Assembly: GCF_003697165.2 (NCBI RefSeq)
Contig: NZ_CP033092.2
Coordinates: forward strand, 4,836,001-4,900,000
Reading direction: 5' to 3'
Source: Escherichia coli DSM 30083 = JCM 1649 = ATCC 11775
GTDB lineage: Bacteria; Pseudomonadota; Gammaproteobacteria; Enterobacterales; Enterobacteriaceae
Length of the DNA: 64,000 bases
Below the pieces are notes generated by a model. That model saw only the letters and a program-made list of their open reading frames with translations, ran no database searches and was not told the origin of the DNA. Made by a program: the position numbers and the translations under genes. Shown here piece after piece: positions 11,324-20,842 of this stretch (position 1 is its first letter; the number at the start of each line of letters is the position of its first letter).

Positions 11324-12751
11324 ATGAGCGATAAAAAGAAGCGCAGTATGGCGGGTTTGCCGTGGATCGCGGCGATGGCCTTCTTCATGCAGGCACTTGA
11401 TGCCACTATTCTGAATACCGCCTTACCCGCAATCGCTCATAGCCTTAATCGTTCTCCTCTCGCGATGCAATCAGCCATCATCAGTTATACGCTGACGGTG
11501 GCGATGCTTATTCCGGTAAGCGGATGGCTAGCCGATCGCTTCGGTACACGTCGCATTTTTACCCTTGCCGTGAGTCTGTTCACGTTGGGTTCTCTGGCCT
11601 GCGCACTTTCCAACTCGCTACCACAGCTGGTTGTCTTCCGGGTTATTCAGGGGATAGGCGGCGCAATGATGATGCCTGTTGCTCGGCTGGCCTTACTGCG
11701 CGCTTATCCTCGTAATGAACTTCTTCCTGTATTGAATTTTGTCGCCATGCCGGGTCTGGTGGGGCCAATTTTAGGCCCCGTTCTTGGCGGCGTGCTGGTC
11801 ACCTGGGCAACCTGGCACTGGATATTTTTAATCAATATCCCCATAGGTATTGCGGGCCTTCTTTACGCGCACAAACATATGCCCAATTTCATCACCGCAC
11901 GACGCAGATTCGATACCACTGGCTTTTTGCTGTTTGGCCTCAGCCTTGTTCTCTTCTCAAGCGGAATAGAGCTATTCGGGGAAAAGATTGTCGCCAGCTG
12001 GATTGCCTTGACGGTAATTGTCACCAGCATCGGGTTACTGCTTCTCTATATTCTCCATGCGCGACGCACGCCAAACCCATTAATTTCATTAGATTTATTT
12101 AAAACCCGCACTTTCTCGATCGGTATCGTAGGCAATATTGCAACCCGTCTGGGAACCGGCTGTGTACCGTTCCTTATGCCATTGATGTTACAGGTAGGAT
12201 TTGGGTATCAGGCGTTTATTGCTGGCTGTATGATGGCACCGACAGCGTTAGGTTCCATTATTGCAAAATCGATGGTTACCCAAGTCTTACGTCGTCTGGG
12301 CTATCGCCATACGTTAGTGGGGATCACGGTGATTATAGGGCTAATGATCGCTCAGTTCTCTTTGCAATCACCAGCAATGGCGATATGGATGCTGATCTTG
12401 CCGTTGTTTATATTAGGGATGGCTATGTCGACACAATTTACCGCGATGAATACCATCACACTTGCCGATCTGACCGATGACAACGCCAGCAGCGGTAACA
12501 GTGTTCTGGCGGTCACGCAGCAACTGTCTATCAGTTTAGGCGTTGCTGTAAGTGCGGCCGTCCTTCGCGTTTACGAAGGGATGGAAGGCACAACGACAGT
12601 CGAACAATTCCACTATACGTTTATCACGATGGGCATTATTACTGTTGCTTCAGCAGCAATGTTCATGCTACTGAAAACAACCGATGGTAATAATTTGATC
12701 AAAAGACAGCGTAAATCTAAGCCGAACCACGTTCCATCAGAATCGGAGTAA
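11324..12751 (+). CDS. hsrA: MFS transporter HsrA (DHA2 / EmrB-QacA type)
   Basis: 475 aa inner membrane protein with the long run of hydrophobic helices expected of 14-helix DHA2 drug/proton antiporters. Motif A-like GWLADRFGTRRIF is in loop 2-3 (about residues 66-78) and the motif C-like segment GPILGPVLGGVLVTW is near residues 145-160. The name refers to homocysteine-related or regulatory phenotypes; the substrate is unknown. The last 35 bases overlap, tail to tail, with the 3' end of rbsR on the other strand. Confidence 0.88.
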   Translation: MSDKKKRSMAGLPWIAAMAFFMQALDATILNTALPAIAHSLNRSPLAMQSAIISYTLTVAMLIPVSGWLADRFGTRRIFTLAVSLFTLGSLACALSNSLPQLVVFRVIQGIGGAMMMPVARLALLRAYPRNELLPVLNFVAMPGLVGPILGPVLGGVLVTWATWHWIFLINIPIGIAGLLYAHKHMPNFITARRRFDTTGFLLFGLSLVLFSSGIELFGEKIVASWIALTVIVTSIGLLLLYILHARRTPNPLISLDLFKTRTFSIGIVGNIATRLGTGCVPFLMPLMLQVGFGYQAFIAGCMMAPTALGSIIAKSMVTQVLRRLGYRHTLVGITVIIGLMIAQFSLQSPAMAIWMLILPLFILGMAMSTQFTAMNTITLADLTDDNASSGNSVLAVTQQLSISLGVAVSAAVLRVYEGMEGTTTVEQFHYTFITMGIITVASAAMFMLLKTTDGNNLIKRQRKSKPNHVPSESE

Positions 12752-13709
12752 GTTGTAATCGTTGTTGCTGTAGGGCCGGCTGGGTTATCCGATGGATGAG
12801 TACATCAATCGCCAGCTCCCCCAGTTCATCTTTCGGTTGGTGGATAGTTGTTAATGGTGGCGTCATAAAGCTTGCCAGTTCGATATCGTCATAGCCAATC
12901 ACCGCGATATCCTGCGGAACCTGTAACTCTGCCTGATATAACGCCTGGTAAACGCCAACAGCCATAGCGTCATTTCCGGTAAAGACAGCCTGAGGACGCA
13001 GCGGATGTGATAACAGTTGGCGCATGGCGTCAAACCCGCCGTTAAATTCAAAATCACCAGTGACTTCATAGCCATCAGGAATGTTGAGACCCGCACGTTT
13101 CATCGCCGCCCGATAACCTTCCAACCGCAGGCGCGCCGGAGTTTTATCCAGCGGACCGGTAATACAGGCAATACGGGTATGACCTTTATCGATCAGATAT
13201 TGCGTTGCTAAGTCTCCGCCCAGCAACGAGTTATCCTGAATAAGATCGCTGTCGCCATCGAACGGAGCCCAGTCCATCATCACGGTAGGCACTGTCGGAT
13301 AACGTTGCATGATTTCACGCGAAGGCTGATGCGTTTCGGTGCACAGTAACAGCAAGCCATCAACGCGTTTTTGCATCAGCGTTTCCAGATTACGATTCAT
13401 CCGCTGTTCATCGCCTTCGGTATTGCAAAGGACAAGACTATAACCGCGTTCGAAGCAGCTGCGTTCAACGCCACGCACCAGTTCTGAATAGAAAGGATTG
13501 GTACTGGCAGTGATCAACATGCCAATGGTATGTGTTTGATTGAGTTTGAGGCTACGCGCCAGAGCTGATGGCGCGTAATTGAGTTCTTTAATCGCCGCTT
13601 CAACTTTGGCTGTAATCGCTTCACTGACGAAGCGATCTTTATTGATAACGTGAGAAACTGTTGAGGTAGAAACGCCCGCCAGGCGGGCAACATCTTTCAT
13701 TGTAGCCAA
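12717..13709 (-). CDS. rbsR: Ribose operon repressor RbsR (LacI family)
   Basis: 330 aa. The N-terminal LacI helix-turn-helix reads MKDVARLAGVSTSTVSHVIN at about residues 4-23, followed by a periplasmic-binding-protein-like effector domain. It represses rbsDACBKR until ribose binds, and also acts on purine genes. Last gene of the rbs operon, 3 bases after rbsK. The stop region overlaps the end of hsrA by 35 bases in convergent arrangement. Confidence 0.96.
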   Translation of the reverse strand: MATMKDVARLAGVSTSTVSHVINKDRFVSEAITAKVEAAIKELNYAPSALARSLKLNQTHTIGMLITASTNPFYSELVRGVERSCFERGYSLVLCNTEGDEQRMNRNLETLMQKRVDGLLLLCTETHQPSREIMQRYPTVPTVMMDWAPFDGDSDLIQDNSLLGGDLATQYLIDKGHTRIACITGPLDKTPARLRLEGYRAAMKRAGLNIPDGYEVTGDFEFNGGFDAMRQLLSHPLRPQAVFTGNDAMAVGVYQALYQAELQVPQDIAVIGYDDIELASFMTPPLTTIHQPKDELGELAIDVLIHRITQPALQQQRLQLTPILMERGSA

Positions 13710-13712
13710 GCG

Positions 13713-14642
13713 TCACCTCTGCCTGTCTAAAAATGCGTCGATCTCTTCACGCCACGGTACGGAAGGTTGTGCGCCTTTACGTGTTACGGCAATCGCAGCG
13801 GCTGCATGGGCAAAACGAATCGCCTCTGGCAATGGTTTTTCTTCCAGCAACGCCGTGATTAACGCGCCGTTAAAGGTATCTCCGGCAGCAATGGTATCGA
13901 CAGCCTGCACCCGGAATCCAGGAACGCGCTGACCTTCACCATTCACGCTAGCCCATACACCACGACTTCCTAAAGTAATCAGTACAGTACGGATACCTTT
14001 TTCATGCAGTACCTGCGCCGCCTTCGCTGCATCTTCATCATTTTCAACACGAATACCGGTGAGCTTTTCTGCTTCCGTTTCGTTTGGCGTAATAATGTCC
14101 ACCAGCGCCAGAAGTTCGTCAGGAAGTTCGCGAGCCGGAGCCGGGTTAAGCGCAACGATAGTCTTATTTTGATGGGCGATTTTCGCCGCTGCCATCACAC
14201 TTTCGAGTGGTGATTCCAGCTGCATTAATAATGCCGACGCGTTGGCAATACGCTCACGTTGCGCTTCCACCAGCGCCGGGGAAAGGGCAGCATTAGCGCC
14301 GGCATGAATACCGATGACATTCTCACCTTCACCATTAACAAAAATCAGCGCCACACCTGTTGATTCGCCTTTGATCACGCTGACCGGAGAAATATCGATG
14401 TTATCAGTGGCGAGCTGCTGACGTACGCTCTCGCCAATGCTGTCATCACCCGTACAGGCAATAAACGCGATATTCGCACCGCTACGCCCAGCAGCCACAG
14501 CTTGATTCGCGCCTTTGCCGCCAAATGCAACCTGATAGTGGTTACCGGTTACGGTTTCGCCTGGAGTAGGAAAAGATTGAAGATTAAGAATGTGGTCAGC
14601 ATTAATGCTGCCAAGAACAACGAGGCTGCCTGCGTTTTGCAT
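13713..14642 (-). CDS. rbsK: Ribokinase
   Basis: 309 aa PfkB-family sugar kinase that phosphorylates ribose to ribose-5-phosphate. The first PfkB signature GGKGANQAVAAGRSG is near residues 41-55 and the C-terminal signature DTIAAGDTFNGAL, with the catalytic Asp, is near residue 255. I start at MQNAGSLVVLG (ATG 14642) rather than the in-frame ATG at 14669, because the longer form would translate through a stable hairpin and the shorter form has the usual length. Confidence 0.95.
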   Translation of the reverse strand: MQNAGSLVVLGSINADHILNLQSFPTPGETVTGNHYQVAFGGKGANQAVAAGRSGANIAFIACTGDDSIGESVRQQLATDNIDISPVSVIKGESTGVALIFVNGEGENVIGIHAGANAALSPALVEAQRERIANASALLMQLESPLESVMAAAKIAHQNKTIVALNPAPARELPDELLALVDIITPNETEAEKLTGIRVENDEDAAKAAQVLHEKGIRTVLITLGSRGVWASVNGEGQRVPGFRVQAVDTIAAGDTFNGALITALLEEKPLPEAIRFAHAAAAIAVTRKGAQPSVPWREEIDAFLDRQR

Positions 14643-14662
14643 ATTCGGGATGTCCATAAAAT

Positions 14663-14685
14663 GCGCCACCGTGTTAGGGTGGCGC
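14663..14685 (-). other. GC-rich hairpin in the rbsB-rbsK spacer
   Basis: GCGCCACC pairs with GGTGGCGC around a six-base loop within the 125-base spacer between rbsB and rbsK. There is no T-run, so it is not an intrinsic terminator. Such hairpins usually protect the upstream message and let a binding protein (RbsB) be made in excess of downstream products; that role is inferred. Confidence 0.6.
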
Positions 14686-14767
14686 GTGCCCTGCTTTTCT
14701 TTATATTACACGTTCATCTGTCGATGACGTATTTATGTCACCATCAGGTCATACAACCTGATTAAAA

Positions 14768-15658
14768 CTACTGCTTAACAACCAGTTTCAGATCAACCGG
14801 ATACTTAGCCTGAACTTTCTCGCCTTTCAGCACTTTATCTGCGGTTTCGACGCCTTTCGCGCCAATCTGATCGGGTAGCTGAGCGATAGTCGCTGCTAGT
14901 TTGCCATCATTCACCGCTTTTTCGCCATCCGGTGTACCGTCAAATCCGACGACCATCACATCCGATTTACCGGCAGTTTGCAGTGCGCGCAGCGCGCCAA
15001 GCGCCATTTCATCATTCTGCGCGAATACAGCCTGAACATCCGGATGAGCGGTCAACAGGTTCTGCATTACGTTCAAACCTTTGGTGCGATCAAAATCTGC
15101 AGGCTGGCTGGCAAGAACATTAAACTTGTGAGCAGCAACGGCCTGCTGGAAACCTTCGCCACGTTCACGGGCTGCGGATGTACCGGCAATGCCTTGCAGC
15201 TCGATAACTTTGGCACCTTCACCCGCTTTCTTCGCGATGTAATCACCGGCGATTTTGCCGCCCAGTACGTTATCAGATGCAATGTGGCTCACCACTTCAC
15301 CTTTCGTTGCCTGGCGGTCAAGAGTGATAACCGGGATGTTCGCCTGGTTAGCCATCTTCACAGCATTACCTACTGCGTCGGAGTCGGTCGGGTTAATCAG
15401 CAGAATTTTGGTGCCGCGGACGGTTAAGTCCTGCACGTTCGCCAGCTCTTTCGCCGGGTTGTTCTGGGAGTCCAGCACCACCAGGTTATAGCCAAGTTTA
15501 TCCGCCTCTTTCTGCGCGCCATCTTTCAGCGATACAAAGAACGGGTTGTTAAGCGTGGAGACCACCAGCGCGATGGTGTCTTTTGCCATCGCATTCGCAC
15601 TGACGGTGGCGCTTAGCGCAACAGCGGAAACCAGGGTAGCCAGTTTTTTCATGTTCAT
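14768..15658 (-). CDS. rbsB: Ribose-binding periplasmic protein
   Basis: 296 aa. The Sec signal peptide begins MNMKKLATLVSAVALSATVS and is cleaved after ANAMA, before KDTIALVVST. The mature part is a type I periplasmic sugar-binding fold. It delivers D-ribose to RbsAC and to the chemoreceptor Trg. The start is doubled (ATG AAT ATG AAC ATG AAA), and I use the second ATG, which gives the usual 296 aa; initiation at 15664 is equally possible. Stop 24 bases after rbsC. Confidence 0.96.
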   Translation of the reverse strand: MNMKKLATLVSAVALSATVSANAMAKDTIALVVSTLNNPFFVSLKDGAQKEADKLGYNLVVLDSQNNPAKELANVQDLTVRGTKILLINPTDSDAVGNAVKMANQANIPVITLDRQATKGEVVSHIASDNVLGGKIAGDYIAKKAGEGAKVIELQGIAGTSAARERGEGFQQAVAAHKFNVLASQPADFDRTKGLNVMQNLLTAHPDVQAVFAQNDEMALGALRALQTAGKSDVMVVGFDGTPDGEKAVNDGKLAATIAQLPDQIGAKGVETADKVLKGEKVQAKYPVDLKLVVKQ

Positions 15659-15682
15659 ATTCAAGATGTCCTGTAGTCGTTA

Positions 15683-16648
15683 TTACTGCTTTTTGTTGTC
15701 TACCAGCACCGCCAGCAAAATCACCACCGCTTTGACGATCATCTGGTAATAGGAGGAAACACCTAACAAATTCAATCCATTATTAAGGAAGCCAAGAATT
15801 AATGCGCCGATCAACGTCCCAACAATGCGACCTTTTCCGCCCGCCAGACTCGTACCGCCCAGAACCACCGCAGCAATAGCATCCAGCTCATAGCCAGTCC
15901 CCGCCGTGGGTTGTGCGGAGGAGAGACGCGCCACTTCAATGATCCCGGCCAGCGATGCCAGCAGACCACAAAGAGAATAGACGATGATTTTGATTTTATT
16001 GACGTTGATACCAGAAAGACGCGTTGCCGCTTCATTGCCGCCCAGCGCGTAGATGTAACGCCCCAGACGCGTGTGATGCAGCATGTACCAGGCCGCGAGG
16101 AAGACAATCCCCATGATCCAGACTGGCGTCGGTACGCCCAGCGGACGACCAATACCAAACCAGCCAAACAGATCGGCGTTCTCAGTAAAGCCGGTATTCA
16201 CTGGGCTACCATTGGTATAAACCATGGTCACGCCGCGCAGTAAAAGCATCATAACCAGCGTAGCGATAAACGCCTGGACGCGACCTTTCGCTACAATCAC
16301 CCCAGTTACCGCACCAATTGCGGCACCTAACGCGAGAGCGGCAGCGACAGCCACCAGCGCATTGACTTCAATGCCGACGATAGATGCAGCAACTGCGCCG
16401 GTCAGCGCCAACAGAGAACCTACCGACAAGTCGATACCCGACGTCAGGATCACCAGCGTCATCCCGACCGCCATAATGGCGTTCACCGAGGTTTGCTGAA
16501 GAATATTGAATAAGTTATTGATGGTGAAAAAGTTCGGGCTTAACGTCGAGACAATCGCGATCAGCACCAGCAGAGCGATAAGCGATTTCTGCTCCATCAG
16601 CCACGCTTTCGTGAAATAACGGCGACCAGAGACAGTCTGGGTTGTCAT
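15683..16648 (-). CDS. rbsC: Ribose ABC transporter permease
   Basis: 321 aa integral membrane protein of the branched-chain amino acid/ribose permease family, with eight to ten hydrophobic helices. The EAA-like signature appears as GGNEAATRLSGINVNKIK near residues 200-217. It forms the membrane channel for RbsA and RbsB. Four bases after rbsA, implying translational coupling. Confidence 0.96.
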   Translation of the reverse strand: MTTQTVSGRRYFTKAWLMEQKSLIALLVLIAIVSTLSPNFFTINNLFNILQQTSVNAIMAVGMTLVILTSGIDLSVGSLLALTGAVAASIVGIEVNALVAVAAALALGAAIGAVTGVIVAKGRVQAFIATLVMMLLLRGVTMVYTNGSPVNTGFTENADLFGWFGIGRPLGVPTPVWIMGIVFLAAWYMLHHTRLGRYIYALGGNEAATRLSGINVNKIKIIVYSLCGLLASLAGIIEVARLSSAQPTAGTGYELDAIAAVVLGGTSLAGGKGRIVGTLIGALILGFLNNGLNLLGVSSYYQMIVKAVVILLAVLVDNKKQ

Positions 16649-16652
16649 TTTT

Positions 16653-18158
16653 TTACTCCTGATTCACGCGATTAAGCTTGCCCACAGCGGCAGCCATTAA
16701 CACTTCCTGGGTGGCCTGCTCACGAGTAAATTCCCCGCTGAGATGCCCTTCATGCATGACGATGATGCGATCGCTCATGCCTAATACTTCTGGCATCTCC
16801 GATGACACCAGAATGATGCTCAAGCCATCGGCTTTGAACTGGTTAATCAGTTGATAGATCTCTTTTTTCGCGCCGACATCTACGCCACGGGTAGGCTCAT
16901 CGAGGATCAACACTTTAGGGCGTGTCATCAGACCACGGGCAATCGCTACTTTTTGCTGATTGCCACCGGAAAGCAGACCAATTGCCTGTTCCATCGATGG
17001 CGTTTTCACATTAAACAGACGAATGAAATCACTCACAGCCTGCTGTTCATCGGCATGCTTCAAACTGCCGCCAGCGCGGCTGAAGTAGCGCAGCGCGGTC
17101 AGCGACATGTTCTCTTTTACTGACATGCCCAGCACTAAACCGTCACGTTTACGGTCTTCGGAGATATAAACAATGCCGTTTGCCAGGCCATCCTGCGGCG
17201 AACGGGTAACGACTTCATGCCCATCCAGGGTGACGTAACCGCTTGTGCGCGGCAGTGCACCGTAGAGCACTTTCATCAGTTCGGTACGCCCAGCGCCCAT
17301 CAAACCAGAGACGCCAAGAATTTCGCCTTTGCGTAAAGTAAAAGAGACATCGTTAACGCCAGGTCCGCAGAGATTATCGACTTTCAGGCGGATATCTCCC
17401 GGCGCTTTGTTCAGGTGCGGATATTGATCTTCCAGCTTGCGGCCCACCATCATCTCAATCAGAGAATCTTCGGTCAGTGATGCCACTTCGCGCTCAGCAA
17501 TAAATTGTCCGTCACGAAAAACGGTAACGTCATCGCAAATCTCGAAGATTTCTTTCATGCGGTGGGAGATATAGACAATACCGCGGCCTTGCGATTTCAG
17601 CTCGCGGATGACGCGGAACAAGGATTCGGTTTCGGTATCGGTCAGCGCATCGGTCGGTTCATCCATAATGATGACTTTCGACTCAAAGCTCAGCACTTTG
17701 GCGATTTCAACCATTTGCTGGTCACCGATGGAAAGATCGCCCACCAGTTTGTCGCTTTTAAAGCGCAGGTTAAGTTTAGCCAGCAATTTATCCGCTTCGG
17801 CATACATGGTTTTCCAGTCAATTTTGCCAAAGCGATTAACAAACTCACGACCGAGGAAAATGTTTTCGGCAATGGTTAACTGCGGGATCAGGTTCAGTTC
17901 CTGGTGGATAATCCCAATCCCGGCTTCCTGGGAAGATTTCGGCCCGGTAAATGTCGTTTCTTTCCCCAACCATAAAAGCGTACCGGCATCGCGAGTATAG
18001 ATACCAGTAAGCACTTTCATCATGGTGGATTTACCCGCGCCGTTTTCGCCCACCAGCGCCATCACGCGGCCCGGATAGACATTTAACGCTGCGCCCGAGA
18101 GGGCTTTTACGCCCGGGAAGGCTTTATCGATACCTTTAAGCTGAAGTAATGCTTCCAT
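16653..18158 (-). CDS. rbsA: Ribose ABC transporter, duplicated ATPase subunit
   Basis: 501 aa with two ABC cassettes in tandem. The first has Walker A GENGAGKS (about residues 37-44), signature LSIGDQQMVEIAK and Walker B VIIMDEPTDAL. The second has a degenerate Walker A, GLMGAGRTELMK, signature LSGGNQQKVAIARGL and Walker B VLILDEPTRGVD. It energises ribose uptake with RbsC. The gene lies 7 bases after rbsD. Confidence 0.96.
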   Translation of the reverse strand: MEALLQLKGIDKAFPGVKALSGAALNVYPGRVMALVGENGAGKSTMMKVLTGIYTRDAGTLLWLGKETTFTGPKSSQEAGIGIIHQELNLIPQLTIAENIFLGREFVNRFGKIDWKTMYAEADKLLAKLNLRFKSDKLVGDLSIGDQQMVEIAKVLSFESKVIIMDEPTDALTDTETESLFRVIRELKSQGRGIVYISHRMKEIFEICDDVTVFRDGQFIAEREVASLTEDSLIEMMVGRKLEDQYPHLNKAPGDIRLKVDNLCGPGVNDVSFTLRKGEILGVSGLMGAGRTELMKVLYGALPRTSGYVTLDGHEVVTRSPQDGLANGIVYISEDRKRDGLVLGMSVKENMSLTALRYFSRAGGSLKHADEQQAVSDFIRLFNVKTPSMEQAIGLLSGGNQQKVAIARGLMTRPKVLILDEPTRGVDVGAKKEIYQLINQFKADGLSIILVSSEMPEVLGMSDRIIVMHEGHLSGEFTREQATQEVLMAAAVGKLNRVNQE

Positions 18159-18165
18159 GACGGCC

Positions 18166-18585
18166 TCAGAACGTCACGCCAGCACAGAGAATGATATTCG
18201 CATACGGAGAACATTCTCCGCTGCGAATTACCGCCTGACTTCCTGCGGTTTGTTGTTTGAATTGTTCATGCGTGGTGTAACGAATTTCAATGGTGTTTCC
18301 CTGGTGTTTTTGCAGCTGCTCAAGGTGAGTGAGCAACGTTTCGTGGAGTTGCGGATTATGTTGTTTGATCTCTTCCGCGATAATGACAGCCTCGACCTGC
18401 ATTTCATTTGTGACTACACCCAGCACCTGCATAAAAGAAGGTACACCCTGGGTTAATGCCATATCGATACGCGTTGTACTTTTGGGGATGGGTAAACCAG
18501 CATCACACACCACCAGCGTATCGGTATGTCCCAGTCGGGAGATCACCGATGAAATATCAGAATTAAGAACGGTGCCTTTTTTCAT
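18166..18585 (-). CDS. rbsD: D-ribose pyranase
   Basis: 139 aa. It interconverts the beta-pyran and beta-furan forms of D-ribose so that ribokinase receives the furanose. The sequence MKKGTVLNSDISSVISRLGHTD carries the catalytic His near residue 20 of the RbsD/FucU family. First gene of rbsDACBKR. The in-frame ATG at 18597 would add MEKK but sits on the operator palindrome; ATG 18585 gives family length. Confidence 0.95.
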   Translation of the reverse strand: MKKGTVLNSDISSVISRLGHTDTLVVCDAGLPIPKSTTRIDMALTQGVPSFMQVLGVVTNEMQVEAVIIAEEIKQHNPQLHETLLTHLEQLQKHQGNTIEIRYTTHEQFKQQTAGSQAVIRSGECSPYANIILCAGVTF

Positions 18586-18596
18586 TTTTTTCTCCA

Positions 18597-18616
18597 TCAG
18601 CGAAACGTTTCGCTGA
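18597..18616. promoter_or_regulatory. RbsR operator (perfect 20-bp palindrome)
   Basis: TCAGCGAAACGTTTCGCTGA is a perfect inverted repeat of 20 bases, 12 bases upstream of the rbsD ATG at 18585. It contains the AGCGAAACGTTTCGCT core known for RbsR. A second partial copy, CGAAACGTTT, is at 18681-18690. A half-conserved CRP site (TGTGA at 18669) lies between kup and rbsD. Confidence 0.9.
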
Positions 18617-18711
18617 CCCGCAGTTTAATCCTGACTGAGTTGGGAAAACCATCGTGACGTTACGGAAATGTGATCAACCTCGAAACGTTTTACATGGTGA
18701 TTAACCATGAA

Positions 18712-18745
18712 AACAAAAACGCCCCCTTATGGAGAAAGGAGGCGT
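18712..18745 (-). terminator. kup terminator
   Basis: On the minus strand, ACGCCTCCTT, a short loop and AAGGGGGCGT are followed by TTTTTGTTTTC. It lies directly after the kup stop codon and insulates kup from the rbs promoter. Confidence 0.85.
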
Positions 18746-18751
18746 CTGGCG

Positions 18752-20620
18752 TTAGATTTCGACCTGAGTACCCAGTTCGATAACTCTGTTTGGCGGGATT
18801 TCAAATTGATCCGGTGCCCGCAGCGCATTACGTTGCAGCAGCAAGTACAGCTTGCCGCGCAGACGCAAATACCACGGGCGTTTGCCGAGGATCAACGACT
18901 CATGCGACATAAAGAAGGAGGTTTCCATCATCCGGCAACTTAATCCTTCCAGACCGCAGCGGTGGAAAACTTCTTCCACGTTTGGCGTTTCTCGCCAACC
19001 ATAACTTGCCACCACGCGCCAGAAAGTGGGCGACAGTTGTTCAATCTGTACCCGACGGACGTTATGGACATATGGCGCGTCTTCGGTGCGCAGAGTTAAC
19101 AGAATCACCCGCTCATGCAATACCTTGTTATGTTTCAGGTTATGCATCAGCGCAAAGGGAATGACGTTGATTGCACGCGACATATACACCGCGGTCCCAG
19201 GCACGCGAACGGGCGGTGATTTCTCCAGCGAAGCAATCATCGCTTCCAGAGAGTTACCATGTTCATGCATCCGCCGCAGCAAGCGGAAACGCTCGCTCTT
19301 CCAGGTGGTCATCACGATAAACATCACCGTACCGAGGCTCAATGGCAACCAGCCGCCGGAGAGCAGTTTATCGAGGTTAGCGGTGAACAAGGGAATATCG
19401 ACACAAAGGAAAGCAATCAGGATCAGCGCAACAAAATACTTATTCCAGTGCCAGTTCTGACGTGCCACGGTAGTCGAGAGAATAGACGTCAGCACCATGG
19501 TTCCGGTCACCGCAATCCCGTACGCCGCCGCCAGGTTGCTGGAGTGCTCAAAGCTGACAATCACAATCACGACCGCGACATAGAGCATCCAGTTCACAAA
19601 GGGAATATAGATTTGCCCTGACTCCATTTCGGAAGTGTGAATAATGCGCATCGGCGACAAATATCCCAGACGTACCGCCTGACGCGTCAATGAGAAGACG
19701 CCAGAGATAACCGCCTGCGAGGCAATTACCGTCGCCAGTGCGGCGATGATCAGCAGCGGGATCAGCGCCCAGTCCGGTGCCAACAGGAAGAACGGGTTCT
19801 TAATCGCTTCCGGATTCTTTAACAACAGCGCTCCCTGGCCGAAGTAATTAAGGGTTAAGGAAGGCAATACGACGGTGAACCACGCCAGACGAATAGGGAA
19901 CTTACCAAAGTGCCCCATATCAGCATACAGCGCCTCGACCCCCGTAATCGACAGCACCACTGCCCCTAATGCAATAAAAGAAACCGTTTTGTATTCAAGG
20001 AAGAAATGCACCGCCCACATCGGATTCAGTGCATGCAGCACTTCCGGGTTAGCAATAATGCTACGTAACCCCAGCCCTGCCAGAATCAAAAACCAGGTCA
20101 GCATGATCGGCGCAAACAGCTTACCGACCATAGCCGTGCCATGTTTTTGAATCATGAATAATAATGTGAGAACGATAATTGAGAGGGGAACTATCCAGGT
20201 ATCCAGCTGCGGGGCGACGATTTCCAGACCTTCAATGGCGGACATCACCGAAATAGCGGGAGTAATGACGACTTCACCATAGAAAAAGCTGCCGCCGATT
20301 AGCCCCATAATCACCAGCATTGATGTGGTTCGCGCCGACGTATTACGCCCGGCAAGCGACATCAACGTCAGGATCCCCCCTTCACCGGCGTTATCTGCCC
20401 GCATCACGAAGGTGAGATATTTAATGGAAACCACAAAGATTAGCAGCCAGAAGATCAGCGATAAAAAGCCAAACACGGCATCGCGTTCAACGCCAAAACC
20501 AAACTGGCCGGACAAACATTCACGAAGTGTATATAACGGGCTGGTACCAATATCGCCGTAGACAACTCCAATCGCCGCGAGGGTAATCGCGGGCAATGAT
20601 TGCTTATTATCAGTGCTCAT
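18752..20620 (-). CDS. kup: Low-affinity potassium transporter Kup
   Basis: 622 aa inner membrane protein of the KUP/HAK/KT family. About twelve hydrophobic segments fill the first 440 residues, starting with the [17 protein letters not shown] signature (residues about 18-34), and a cytoplasmic C-terminal domain of about 180 residues follows. It imports K+ in symport with H+ and also Cs+, mainly at low pH. Single gene with its own terminator; full length. Confidence 0.96.
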
Positions 20621-20842
20621 AGACTAGTCTTTCGTTGAAATATGAAATGTGTGCTTAGTCCCTTGGCCCACAAAAAAGCGCACAGTATGCACGATTAACG
20701 GCAAAATCGTACTCCTAAATGCGGCCACATTAACCTGGCTCAAAGAAAAATACCCCTCCTTTGAGACTATTTTAGCCACCAGCAAGAAACGTCTATACTC
20801 GCAATTTACGCAGAACTTTTGACGAAAGGACGCCACTTCATT

